A stretch of DNA of 64,000 bases from Sympetrum striolatum (taxonomy: Eukaryota; Arthropoda; Insecta; Odonata; Libellulidae), in contig OX388349.1 of NCBI GenBank assembly GCA_947579665.1, forward strand, positions 26,816,459 to 26,880,458, read 5' to 3'. This document shows, piece by piece, positions 1 through 12,048 of the stretch. A program made the position numbers and the translations under genes. The notes below the pieces were generated by a model. It was not told where the DNA came from and did no database searches. It saw only the letters and a list, made by a program, of their open reading frames with translations. Position 1 is the first letter of the stretch; the number at the start of each line of letters is the position of its first letter.

Positions 1-3000
1 TTAAAGAGTGTTCCAATGTTATTAGGAAAACTAATGTTATATTTATTTATCAAGATTATGGGGTATCATTTTCGTTCAACTGAAAGAGAATTCTTGAGCA
101 AGATTTCTCCATTAAGTTCAATCTTTTAATAGATAAAAGGACCGTCAATCACATCGAATAACCTTGGCAATATAATTAATATGCACTTATTTTATATTAC
201 ATAAATCAAGAGGTATTAAAGCATGAGATGGCCCTAAGGAAATAAATTATAAGTATTTGTGTTTTTTCCTCGAGGATAATTAAAATTCATTTACCGTTGA
301 GAAGTAAAATAGGAACTTAATTCATTCCTTCTACTGCTTTTGAGAACAGTCAACAAAAAGGCAATTTTCTCTTTGGAAGTAAACAGTTTAATTTCTCGTA
401 TTTCAATTTATTTTCGATAAGAACAGATGGTGGATGCTTTTCCCTGAGGAATTCCACCTCCTTTAAGAGCGACTCCTATCCTAGGAGATATTTCTTTCGA
501 AGCCCCGGGACATGAATTCAGATATTCCCCAATCTTTTGTTGGCAGAGTGTATTCCTTTCCCTTTTCAACTCAGTTTCCATTTCTTTGCATCCTCGTTTC
601 AACCTCTAGGTTACCCTTTAATTATCTGCGATTGTTAACCTCTTTACCTCCAAAATTTCTCTCTAGGTACAAGTAAGGTTATAAAACTACATACACTTTG
701 AAATTTTAAAATCCGTGTTTGAAATCAGACTTTATATAAAAAATAAAGGGAATCCATGATTAATAAGTACAAGATGATTTATTCGCTTAACGTTAATTAT
801 TAGTATTCCTCCCATTTCTAATTAATAGCATCTGTTGACTTACATAGATATGAGAGTGCTTCGAGGAAATGATATTGTAAAAAAAATGATAAGAAAATGA
901 ATGTGAAAGAACGCGGAAATTTTTATTAAGCAGACTGTGAAATAGATCTAGTGTTTCCCTAACGATTATACATAGCCGTTTGAAATTTCAATGAAATTAT
1001 CCCACACATGTACATTTCGAAGAAACTCAATTACGGTCCTCGAAGCTACCAGACGCAGATTTCTCAAATTTAACCTCAGAGGGTCTCTAACATTTCAATG
1101 TTAGAATATTTTATTTATATATAATATTTATATTTCCCTAGGGATAGAATATGGAGTTGCATCAACTTTTCGGTCTTCTAATTTCATGACATTTATTTCA
1201 ATAACACACAATAGCGACGAGATATTCCAAGGGAAAATCTTTTAGTGTAGAATTGAAAATCTGTACCATATTTTTATAAAGGTCATCAGAGGTATGAAGT
1301 CATGTTTTCTTAAGCAGAACGTAAAATGTAGATCAAATGTTACCAAGAAATGTGTTCCTCTATTTATTCGAAAATGTTCTGTTTCATACAGAATGTAATC
1401 GGCCCCTCATAAATGCATAAGTATATTTATTTTCTCTATTTCTACGGTCTTTTAGGAAGAAAAGAGAATTAAAATATCGTACGACATAATATTTTTTTAC
1501 TATTCTACTTTTACCGGGAAAATATCTTTCACCTCTTTATAAGGTCACTCGATATTTTCTTTCTTTACGGTATATTATACCCGTCCCTTTAGTCCTCCGA
1601 TTTCTTTGTTAACTCTATTGGTATTTTTCGATAAAGCATTCACTCCGTTGACCTTTAACCTGTAGTCATCTTCTTTCTAAGGTTTGAATTAAGTTTTTCT
1701 TATTTTATATTTTTCTGTATCACATTGACAATCTGAATTCCCCTTCGTTTTGCATTTGACCAAAGGTCGTAATTCCGCAAAAATCTTAATTTCTTATAAC
1801 TTCTATGCAAATATTCATCATTTTGTATTAATTTCCAAATATGCTAAGTAAATAGCGTTTTTGGCTCGTAGTTACGTCTAAAAGAGGAGATTTGTAATAT
1901 AATTCGCAAATTGAGGAATAGGCTGTTTGACGAATTATGTCAAACCTCATAAACTAAATCTGGCATCGTTCATTGTAAAAATAAATACACAAATATTTGG
2001 TTTTGCGATTCTTTTCATGATTAACGATGCAGCTAGGTTCCACAAAGTAAGGGCTGAGGTATTATTTCTAAACCTAGTAAAAAATTCACCGCTAAGAAAG
2101 CCTAAATTTTTACATACGAGTATGTGAGAACATTGATGGAACGCAATATTTACTATTCTAAGTAACGAACTAAGATGTTCTTTTCGACGTTCAACTCTAT
2201 CTTCTAAAAAAAAAATTTACAGCATTAGAGGGAGCAACTATAAGCAGGATGAATTATTCTTAGAAATCCTATTTAAGTCGCAGATCTGGAGGCAAGACCG
2301 TGTGCTTGGATATATGCGCAATGGAGAATTGTGACTCGGCCACATGCAACGGAAGCTTCTAAGCTTTATCGGTTGGGTTCGTAAAGCACTCCCCGGAGGT
2401 CTAATATTCCTTCCAGGGAAAGTCGAAACTGTCAAAGCATAACATGCTGATGCGTTGAAAATTGGGTTTCATTTGGAATCCTCCCGTGGCATGTATCAAT
2501 TTACCGCTCTCTCGTTGCCTAGGATTTAGCTCACAGGAGATGGGATTACATTGCAGGAAAAGTACAGCTCACACAAAATAGGTCAACCCCTTTAAGATAA
2601 CCTTGCGATATAGTCATCGAGTTACTGTTTAAAATTTTACAAAATAGTAAATCTAGAACCGATAAAATTAATTCCGGGTACATAGGAGGAGTATTATCAG
2701 TATTGTTCAGCACATTATAATGGCTTACCTAGAATGTAATATTAGAAAACATTATTATATTATGAGTTGATAAATTACTTCCGTAGAGCACCATAATGAT
2801 ACTTTGGACTACATATATTCAATAGTGAAATCAATTACTACGCATAACTCAAACTTCATTATCATTTGTGTTATCACACATAATACATGGCAAAAAAAGA
2901 CATACCCCATAGGCTGGGAGTCAGCGCCCTGAAGGTCACATATTACCTCGGACGTTAGTTGCGGATTTTTCTTACTTCCCGAACCAAATATCTATAAATA

Positions 3001-4020
3001 TAATTTAATTTTCTAGTCCTGCTATTGACGCCAAGTGGAAAATACTTCCTTTTAGTTTAATTTAGCGGATGATTTGGTCCTCTCGTGTTAAATTTTAATG
3101 TTTAGCTGTTGGAGGTCGAAAACGCAACATTACGAAATTAATGTAAAATTAATCTTAAAATTAATGTATAGTTTTACATGAGGCTTACTTTATCAAAGTA
3201 AATGTTAAAAGTGCCAATCCGATGAAACAAAGATTTCCATCCCTGAAATTGACTAAAATACATAAAATATACATAAACGTCAATGCTCCACTTACGAAAA
3301 ATGATATTATTTGAAGATTTATTGGTAGGGAACACATTTACCTAGAAATTATTGCTACGTACATACATTCTGGTACACTCTTTAAACCTGTAGAAGAATA
3401 AGTGAGATTTATCTCCAATTTTCAGTTTTAAGATTAATACTAATTCATACAAATAAGGCAGCTGTAACTTATTACCATTTTATTGCTCTGCAAGATGTCT
3501 TCTCCATCTCCTATCTCTGTGGATGGTCATAACTTTTAGTTCACCTTCGTTACTGCCGCCTTTATATTTTTCTTTGTCATTAACAAAAAGTCCGAAAGAT
3601 CTTCTACAAGTCGTCCCCTTCTTCCTAATTATTTTCACCAAATGATTCCATTCCATGCCCCTATTATGTTAATTCAATCATATCTGTAACTTTTAATCCA
3701 CATGTTCATCATATGCTTGTACGATACACCTCGTAAATCACCACTTCACCCATTTTTCTTCTCCACTCTAGCCTCCAATAAAAAAATTCAAATCCAATGT
3801 CTTTTTACACTAAACATATTCCACGTTAAATATCGATATCAAATTATACTAGTCGTTAATTCTCGCTCTTCAGCTGAAATTGTACCTTTATTTCTATCAA
3901 TCTAACCCAATTTTCCCCTTTCAAATCCTCCTAAAATCTCCCTCACTTCTCCATTGTTCCTTTGCTGTTTACCTTCCCTTTCATCCCCTTATGCCTTCTC
4001 TGCATTAAAAAAATAGAATC
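1..4020. other. AT-rich DNA, no gene recognised
   Basis: All open frames here are shorter than about 70 codons, overlap each other on both strands and lack any family motif. A slightly more GC-rich stretch near 2240-2590 does not read as a known protein in any frame. I see no terminal repeats, RNA gene or array in this interval. Confidence 0.6.
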
Positions 4021-4024
4021 CTTG

Positions 4025-4267
4025 CTCATCCTCGCAGGTTTTTCACACCCTCTTCTTTTGAGGGTGTTTTCCTGCAGTGGAAATGTTTTCCTATGCTCTT
4101 AGCTTAGGTTTTTAAACCCACATAGTAGTTTTCTTCTCTGTACTTTTGCAATCTATCTATTTCTTTCTGTTCCAACATGACAAAGGGTTAGGTGTAAGAA
4201 GAGACTTGATAGTCTCAATCTCGCCCTGAATAAAGTCCTTTATTATTATTATTATTATTATTATTAT
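4025..4267 (+). repeat. ATT-tailed retroposon 3' end (copy A)
   Basis: About 210 bp of unique sequence ends in AGTCTCAATCTCGCCCTGAA, then TAAAG and a (TTA)n microsatellite (about 4239-4267). The same terminal block occurs at 12001-12048, 37067-37113 and 46735-46803, always with an AT-rich trinucleotide tail. Copy A also shares an upstream block (TGCAGTGGA, then TTAGGTTTTT) with 45571-45660. Identical orientation relative to a simple tail is the pattern of a SINE, or of a LINE 3' untranslated region. No ORF is associated. The family name is not known to me. Confidence 0.65.
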
Positions 4268-4270
4268 CCT

Positions 4271-7235
4271 CGTTCCATTTCACTTGGAATATGCTAAGGA
4301 CGTTCGCACCAAAAACAAATGAGAGTGGAAACCTGCGATAATCCGAAGATAAGGTTTTCCTCCGGCTTGCCTTTTTATAGAAATGCAATAGAGAATCATA
4401 GAGCCCGCGCCAGCTTTTTGTCCGTTAATTTGCCCAATAATTTCTTTAATCCTTATTTGCCTTCACCATCTGCTACCATAGAGAGAGAAAAACCTCGATT
4501 ACCTTTAGTGATGATAAAAACCATCTATATAACCTATTCGTCTATTGCATAAAAGCAATTTTCCCATTTCGTACGCTAGTCTTTTCGCTAACAACCTTGA
4601 TCTTTTCTTGGCTTTAAGCCAATAAGTGATCTTTATTTATTAGAAGAAAAGGTCTTTATAAAATACAATTCAATTTTCGGAATTCTTATTATTTGTAAGC
4701 TCTAGGAATAGTCTGTATTATATGAGGGAATGTAACAGAAGTACACGTATATGCTCTTCATCATTCAAGGAAGGATTATATGGCTCGCGAATCACTATCT
4801 CTTTGAGCAATATTTAGATTTTTTAAAGGTAATATTACAAATTATGTGACATTAATCTGGAGCTGTTTGAGAACTTTGAATCTAGTAATTCACAAAATCG
4901 TTATTTAAATTCATTGATTCTTTAAATATATAATACAAACGTGAGGATTTGACAAAAAGTATTATTAGGAAACATATATTTAGGGTCTGAGTGTTCTTTT
5001 TCAGGCATTTAATTCAAATCAAAATTCAATAAAGCTTTATTGTTTTAAGGTTAAGCAGTGGTTCATTATCAAAGAAAAGTAGTAATATAAGAGAAACTCA
5101 AGGTAAAACAAGGCTGGGATGGAATAATCATCACAAATTTTGCTCACTTCTATCGCAAAACCTTTCGCAAATTAAGGTTTTATACTTTGTTAAATTTGGA
5201 ATAATCATCTACAAGACTAAATAATTGATTAAATCTATGGCCAAAACTTGGCCATCTAACAGTTCAATTAAGATTACAAATGGCTGTTAATGACGGGAAT
5301 GATTTTGGGCTACTTGCCCCTACGTCTGAGGAAGGATTCTTTTCAGAGGGTATTGTTCCTGAGAATTACAATCTCTTTAATCTACATAATTTACGTCAGG
5401 CCTATTTAGGTAATTTCCTGAAACAGAACAATTACGTTGAGCGCGTATCCGTGTACATTCTAAGCTCGTAAAATTCAACTCGACACCTTTACAGACACGA
5501 GATATGACGTGACTCACATATCTCTTTTACCCCATATCGGCAGCTTTGTAAAGGGAGATGAATTTGCTCGTTACACGTCTCTCTAAGAATAATTTTGCCC
5601 TATAACCTCTATAGCCAGCACATGCGGTTTCTTATTTACCTAGCGAAGGAAAAGTGCCACATTGAGTGTGAATCCGACAAGGAAGCATCATAACGAAGAC
5701 AAGCCCCGAACTAATTTCTTAGCCTTCGATCAACAACTCTTGATCATAGGTTATTTCGATCTTCTGTAAAGTCACGGTCCATCCGTGAACTTCATTTACC
5801 ATACATTGAGCGTGAACTACAAAAATCCATAGGTATATATGTGTGAAATGTATTCCCAAATATACATTCAAAAAACATTCATATTCCCAAGTATTCGTAG
5901 ATAGATATACCTAGTACCGGATTAACCTTGCCACGTATTTAGCATGAATCCATCTCATAATGCTACAATATCGCTATATATAAAAATAGATTGTGCACAA
6001 TGTATAAAAATTATTTAGTATTTCATGGAATTCTTTATTCTCTAAGCACGATTTCAATGCGACTAGTCAGAAGTGGTGTTTAGTCAGCTCTTGAATCCCT
6101 CTCTACGGATGTGTACCAAACGATTTTGGATTACAATATGAATTTTTAAATTTATTGTTATATATAATTCGCACAATTTTAGTCAGTTGTTTTATCTGAT
6201 GGATTAATTGCGTGTTTTAATTTAATAACTTATAGTCCTCATTCTTCATGAGAATATCATTTTTTTCATACAATTTAAAATTAAATTAAAACATTTATAA
6301 TTTACAATATATTAATTTTATCAATTTACAGTAAAAAGAAGGAATTAACGGTAATTAATAATTAAGACTAAAATTTACCCTCATGACATTAAAATGTGAT
6401 CAAATGTCCCTGGGATATTATTTACAATCCATGCGGAAAAATGTAAGTTTGCGCAACATAGGGGGTATTTGCAATTCAACATTCTCGTGGTTGGCATCAA
6501 AACTCAACTATATGTATAGGTAATATCTAAAATTGAAAACACGCAAGTTACCACTTTGGCAGTATGATTTGATAGTTCTGATGAAGATACAAAATTCAGA
6601 TCTATGGACATTTTATTAAATTTTGTCCTTGAATTCACTCTTGGTCTTTTCCATTCCAGGCGAACAGTAAACAACTCGTTTCTATGGAGATGTTCGTCAA
6701 CCGCGATTACACTTAAAAGATTTAATTAGCACTGTACAATCAAATCTTGTTAACAAGAATTCGCTATGAATCCCTTCATAATGAACTGAGGTTTCTTAGA
6801 ATAGGAGTCTTATTTGCGTTAAGCCCTGGATAGCACTGGAGGGAATTCGAATATTAAAAAATACCCACAATCCCTTTAATAACCTAAAAAGCCGCGTATT
6901 TTCTTTTAGAGACACAGAGAGAGGCAGCAAAGCCAAAGGCCTGTGGCAAAGATCTTTCACAGACCGCAATCGGCGCTCTAACGAATTCCTTACGAATCAA
7001 ATTACGTAAGACTCGGAAAAGAATGGGAATGGGATCCGAAATGGCATGAGAAACAGCGGAACTTTCAGAAGGGGTATAACATCACGGACTTTTCCCCAAA
7101 GAATAGGCTATTACGAAGAAATAAATGGGTGAAAGAAGGGAATGTGAGAGAGTTAATGGTGAAAAGAAAAATGGAATGGGAGAATTGAAATTAAGAAGGC
7201 AATAAATGTGATGAAAAAAATGTTCGATATTTGGG
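4271..7235. other. AT-rich DNA, no gene recognised
   Basis: No supported gene. A 63-codon frame at 5280-5471 (+) has protein-like composition but no motif, no homologue I recognise and no clear splice sites, so I treat it as chance. The rest is AT-rich with many stops in all frames. Confidence 0.55.
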
Positions 7236-7926
7236 GGGAAGGAGCCAGAAAGCTTTGTATCGGATGTCATAGTATCATGTTTTCCTGATAGCATCCTACT
7301 GTTCCAATACACTTATTCAACAATGAAACAAAAATACACTACTTACTTTGGATTTCAAAAAGATTCAATGATTATATCATACTGTCCCAAGGAAGGAAAA
7401 AATGTTATTTTACTCAGTACAATGCATGATCAACCAAATATTGACGAAGCTTCTCAAAATAGAAAACCTGAAGTAATCATATACTATAACAGCACCAAAG
7501 GAGGTGTAGACACTATTGAAAAAATGGTACGCAGCTGCAGTTGCAAAAGAATGACTCGAAGATGGCCTTTAGCAATATTTTATAACATTATTGATATCAG
7601 TGCTTTCATTATATGTTACTGATCAATATCGCTCAAACAAATTACAGAAAAGGCGTAATTTTCTCATCTGTCTTGGGAAAGAACTAGCAGGGATTTCTCA
7701 AAGTGATTATCTAACCAACTTCCAACATCCTCAAATGGAATGGATGACATCAAGGGAAAAAAGTTGTGTAGCATCAACAAATCATGGTAAAACAAATACC
7801 AAGAAGGATAGGTGCCATTTGTGTGATTATAAAAAGGATAGATAGACACGTTGAACTTGCTCAATATTTACCAAAATCATATGCCAAGAGCATTCAAAAA
7901 CTGTATGCAATAATTGTTTTAAATAA
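7236..7926 (+). pseudogene. piggyBac-type transposase, 3' half (element 1)
   Basis: This is the C-terminal half of a piggyBac (PGBD/DDE_Tnp_1_7) transposase, the enzyme that excises and inserts elements at TTAA. The frame at 7323-7622 carries the family blocks GFQKDSM, SYCPKEGKNVILLSTMHD, then NSTKGGVDTIEKMV (third catalytic Asp in GGVD) and RRWPLAIFYNIIDIS. A frameshift near 7610 moves the reading to the 7591-7845 frame. That frame then passes two stops (TAG near 7843 and a TGA shortly after) into a cysteine-rich tail, CHLCDYKKDR to ICQEHSKTVCNNCFK, ending with TAA at 7924-7926. Such a zinc-binding tail is usual for this family. Upstream, only EPESFVSD-like traces can be read to about 7240; the N-terminal half with the first two catalytic Asp residues is missing. 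I did not find the element's ends. It belongs to a different subfamily from the copy at 59.4 kb. Confidence 0.88.
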
Positions 7927-8200
7927 ATAGTTTTAATAAATCTTTAACGTTCTGCATTTAAATAATTTTATCAATAAATCCTTTCTAATAAACGTAGGGT
8001 GAAACTGAAGATAAAATAAAATAAAATCATAATTTACTTTTATTGCTGTAAAATATCTTGTGGTGTGCCAACGACTTCCAACTCAATAAAATAATAATCG
8101 CGATGTTGTTTTAATGTTTTTAAATTAAAATAACTAAAATAATGTCATATAACACATAAAAAATTACAGATAAAATGAAGTTGGAAAAAAATAACAATAA

Positions 8201-8214
8201 GGGTCCATTGGACC
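8201..8214. repeat. Palindrome GGGTCCATTGGACC downstream of piggyBac element 1
   Basis: A perfect 14-bp palindrome lies about 275 bp past the transposase stop. Palindromes of the form GGGTC-N4-GACC also sit inside both ends of the piggyBac element at 59.4-61.8 kb. This may be a subterminal transposase-binding repeat marking the 3' part of element 1. No TTAA-flanked terminus was found next to it. Confidence 0.4.
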
Positions 8215-8850
8215 AAAAAAGGCTCCATATATTCAAAAATGATTAGTTATTATTAGTTATTTAAAAAAATATCCATAATTTATAATTCTTAAATTAATAT
8301 CTTATGATTCCCTTCAACGTTTCCACATTGAGAGATTTATTGCTTGATTTTTTATAAAATTGCTTGATTTTTTTATCATGTTATTTTGATCTTCAATAGT
8401 GATTGGCCTCGTTCTTTATGTTAATTCATTTTTAATACCTAGATGTTGAATATTTTGCGAACAAAAGTTTTCCGTCTCATGTGAAGCCGTTGATCATAAG
8501 AGGAAAACATCAAGTCCTTCCGGTGCAGCATGAGGATTCCCGAACTTAATTCCGATTCATCAACTTCCTCCCAAACCACTCTTTTTCCATCTTCACTTAA
8601 AAACTTAAATCGTCGTTATCCCACCACGGAACCCAAGCAGGAAACGTCCATCTCCGGAAATCCCCTCTCATACTCTGCAAAGTGAGCGGTTTCTCTAAAA
8701 TCCCAAAAGAAATAAAAAAGAGATAGAAAAGGGATCGCGTTTGGGAGAACTCTTCAAAGGACCGCCGAATCGCAGCTTTCCACGGGCGCCGAAAGATGTC
8801 TCCAGCGCTGAGAGATCGATCCCCCTCCACTCCCTAAACGCTCTGGTTGC
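8215..8850. other. Intergenic DNA, nothing recognised
   Basis: AT-rich to about 8450, then rising GC. The minus-strand 77-codon frame at 8597-8830 has no family features. Confidence 0.5.
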
Positions 8851-8879
8851 AGAAGAGATGTTCTCGGGATGAGAGAGAG

Positions 8880-9400
8880 GTGTCTAGGGGATGAAAAGGT
8901 GGGATAAGGGGTTGAGGGAGATCCTCAGTAAAGGTTTTGTGTTTGGGGTCGTAGTTTGACCCCCCACCCCAAGGTGCTGAGACGGCGCTTCGGAGGCCTC
9001 CGTAACGCAGTCCGCGGCGAACCGCTGTTGGGTGCACGTCTGCTTTCCACCGCTCCCGATGATAAGCAGAGAGTTGATCGTTTATGTGGTGGAGGAACTT
9101 TTATCTCGGGGAGGATAACGTCCCCCTTTATTCCTTCGAGGAATGTAGAGAAATACTAATCCGGCCGCGAAGAGGAAGCAGTCCTTCTCGGTTTTTTTTC
9201 CGGAAGGCATGTTGTGACTCTGCTCACTTATTGCCTTTTTATGTGACACTGACTGTCGCTCTGGATTGTGTTTCCATTTCAGCGCTAAGCGCCACGCCGA
9301 GTTCTTTCGCGGAGAGGAAATTCTGTGAGATATTTACGGGCAGGTATTGACGTTCCATGAGGTCAGTTGTGCGAGCGGGTTCGAGTGAGGAAAGAAAAGT
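8880..9400. promoter_or_regulatory. CpG-rich island, possible promoter or 5' exon
   Basis: This roughly 500-bp stretch is clearly richer in GC and CpG than its surroundings (for example GAGACGGCGCTTCGGAGG, GTCCGCGGCGAACCGC). Overlapping short frames exist on both strands, as expected from stop depletion in GC-rich DNA rather than from coding. A pyrimidine tract plus CAG at 9271-9282, followed about 61 bp later by CAG|GTATTG, could bound a small non-coding exon. An initiator-like TCAGT occurs at 9363. All of this is inference from composition; expression data would be needed to confirm it. Confidence 0.25.
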
Positions 9401-10435
9401 TCCACGAAATGAAAAATTGTGGTTTAGTTTAACGAGCAAAGATATTGCTGTGGTGAATGTGAGGCTAGGATCTTCCTGTCTCCTATTACATTGAAATCTT
9501 GGAATGACAAAATAATTTCCTGTCTTCGAAAATAACTTAAAGCCTAGATCATTTACGTTGAAAGAAAAAACTTCGTAATTTCCACAATAGGTGAGACATA
9601 AGAAGTTTTTTCTTTTAACCTAAGATGTCGTTCCACATAGTACGGTCAGGACATATCGATTATAGATCATTTACGAAGATGTAAATATTTCCGTCGTAAC
9701 AAAACAAACTTTACGAAAATAAGTTGCTATTTTGTATTACCTGTTGTTTTCCACCGTTATACAAACACTTTAGATCTGAAATTCTATAATACTACTTATA
9801 CTACTTTAATTTAAATATATTAGTTTTTATATTTGTTCATATTTTATTGTAGTTATTAAATGACTTTTTAAACGTACTTTTATATGTTTTATTATTTCAG
9901 TCAGTTTGGGCGATTTGAATTTATAAAGGTCCTTAATTTAATTTAGTAAGTCAAATAATCTAAATGTTAATGACAATCATAGTTAAGCTTTTGAAAAAAT
10001 ACTCATAGAATTCAAAATATTAAAGATTTAGAAATCTGTACCGCACTTGGTTTGGCTCCATCCCTTATAAATTTTCCCTTTAAATTTGCATTATTCTAGC
10101 TTCAATCTGCACCCCAGCAAAGTAAGGTTGGATAAATACGTATTTATGTGCGTCATCAAGTTCAAAACATTTGCTCACCCCTAATTAATCCACATTCACG
10201 AGGAAGAATCACTTTTAGACATTTACGAGACAGGTTTTGTAGAAATTCAGCACCATGAATCGATCACTACTGCAAAACTCATCGTAATTTTTATTTTTTA
10301 TTAGGTCAATACCAAACCGCATCGATTTCAGGAGGGAATGGATACACAAGTAGAGGTCCACTGAAAAAGAGTGTCATGGAAGAGTTCGTTACTAGCATTG
10401 ATTTGTTTGCTGTTGCTGCTTAATTGGCGGCAGGA
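9401..10435. other. AT-rich DNA, nothing recognised
   Basis: No long frame, repeat end or structured element is visible. The sequence returns to strongly AT-rich composition until the GC-rich retroelement remnant begins at about 10440. Confidence 0.55.
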
Positions 10436-10439
10436 AAGC

Positions 10440-11250
10440 AGAGTCATTGGAGACTGGAAAGAACTGGACACTGCCCGGCCATGATCCAGCAGGGATGAGC
10501 CATCCACAGCATGACTTGAAGAAGGCCACGTGGTGGAGTTCCGCTGCGGCGATTGTCCGTCCATCTGCCGGACGAAGCGCAGACTCGTGAATTACAGCGT
10601 TCGACATCGCCGGGCTGTCACCTTCCCCGAACACGATCCCGTGCTATACCCTGAGATCATTCAAAACCTTTCCCCAGAGTACACCTCTTCCCAACCACCC
10701 CCTGGCAATGACCCTAAGACCGGACCGCAGGAGCCACCGATTGGCAATCTCGTCGCCATGGAACCAGTCGACCCCATCGGTCTAACCGAGATCGACCGCT
10801 CACGGAACTAAAGAGAGATTGGAAGACAAAGCTGGCAGCAATTGTGAGTTACTGGGAGAACTTAGTGGTGGTGGTCGACGGCTACACCGGAGACATGGAG
10901 GCAACGAGGAGTGCGGAGCCTGCAACAGAGAACAGTAAGGACCGTGACGTTGGCCTGCCGAGGACCAGGAGGGATCGGCATTCCATTGCCCCACGCTGGG
11001 TTGTCTTTGACATCGAAGCCGCAGCGAAGATACTGCGACTCTATCGAAGCAACCCCAGGAAAATGATGCAGACCATACTGATGGCCGAATTCCCTTACTG
11101 TAAGATAACTCACGAATAATTCCGAGCTCATTTTGAGCGTTTTTATGAGGAATCCCAGTTCGAGCCTCCTGAAGCATCTTTTCCGCGAGGGATCTAGCCA
11201 AGGTAGGGTAGGAATTCGTCGAAAACGGTCCCGGGTCTATGATGGAAGAC
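10440..11250 (+). pseudogene. Probable R2-like non-LTR retrotransposon, N-terminal segment
   Basis: A GC-rich block in AT-rich DNA encodes two frames separated by a frameshift. The first (10530-10811) contains a zinc-finger-like FRCGDCPSICRTKRRLVNY followed by histidine (RHRRA), the C2H2-type layout found near the N-terminus of R2/NeSL-type elements. The second (10844-11119, continuing past a TAA at 11117) reads WKTKLAAIVSYWE, then KILRLYRSNPRKMMQTIL and FPYCKITHE, then FRAHFERFYEE. A 'LYR.N.+.A...IL....CxI' block before the reverse transcriptase is typical of R2-like proteins. The reverse transcriptase and endonuclease domains are absent: reading fades near 11200 into ordinary AT-rich DNA. 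The copy is truncated at its 3' side, unusual for target-primed insertion, so a deletion or later rearrangement is likely. The clade call is by eye only; another zinc-finger LINE is possible. Confidence 0.5.
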
Positions 11251-11359
11251 CATGTGGCGTAATGGTCGAAACACCAAAAAAAGAAAGAATGCTGAACATG
11301 TTAGTAATCTATAGAACTTTTACAGCCTATTCTTTTAATATATTTCAATGGTATTGAAA

Positions 11360-12000
11360 GATCCAGTTCAAACACGAACTGTACATTGTAAAAATGGAGA
11401 AATAACTCTGAAATATTAAAATTAAATATTTTTAATGTTGATTCGAAAGGTAAATTGTATTGATGAAAATATTGTCCTATAATGGTAAGGAAAGAGAGAC
11501 CAAAAAGCGGTTTAGATATTCAGCATGTACCAGCATTTCATACAGTACGAAAATATAATGAATTAATATGTTCTTTCGGTAAAAGAATCAAATTTCAAGC
11601 CAAAAATATAAGCGGTTACTTACATTTACTTAAAGTGAGATTGTTCATATAGTCCACCATCTGCTTCCTAAGTCTTTACAGAAGAGGATAATTTCAACTT
11701 CACTTTTCTTGAGGGATGGTGAGGTAGCCTCTTAGCTGCAATTTGGCACCTTTAACGCTGTGCGAAATTAGAAAGTTGCTGCTTCTTTAGCTTATGCTAT
11801 GTAAGAGAACACACTATATGATAGAGAGCAAAATTTCTGTTAGAGGAAATATCCGAAAGAACGCTTCTGAAGATGACACACAATCACACCCACGCCCACC
11901 ATTGACGTGTGACATTACTTCCGTTGCCTGTTCTTTTCCTTTTCCACGCTCTGTTATATCCCTTCTCATTATAAAAAAAGATGGGTTGGATGGAGGAAGA
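11360..12000. other. AT-rich DNA, nothing recognised
   Basis: No gene or repeat end is visible before the ATT-tail at 12001. Sequence just upstream (11880-12000) may belong to the body of that retroposon copy but shows no clear match to copy A. Confidence 0.45.
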
Positions 12001-12048
12001 GATTTTTACTCTCAATCTTAACCAAATAAAGACGATTATTATTATTAT
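12001..12048 (+). repeat. ATT-tailed retroposon 3' end (copy B)
   Basis: The block CTCAATCTTAACCAAATAAA, then GACGA and an (ATT)n tail, matches the termini at 4203-4267 and 37067-37113, including the AATAAAG-like motif just before the tail. The body upstream is too diverged to delimit. Confidence 0.5.

Noticed and set aside
8597..9439. Cluster of overlapping frames on both strands
   Set aside because: GC-rich DNA has few stops; none shows a motif, so composition explains them.
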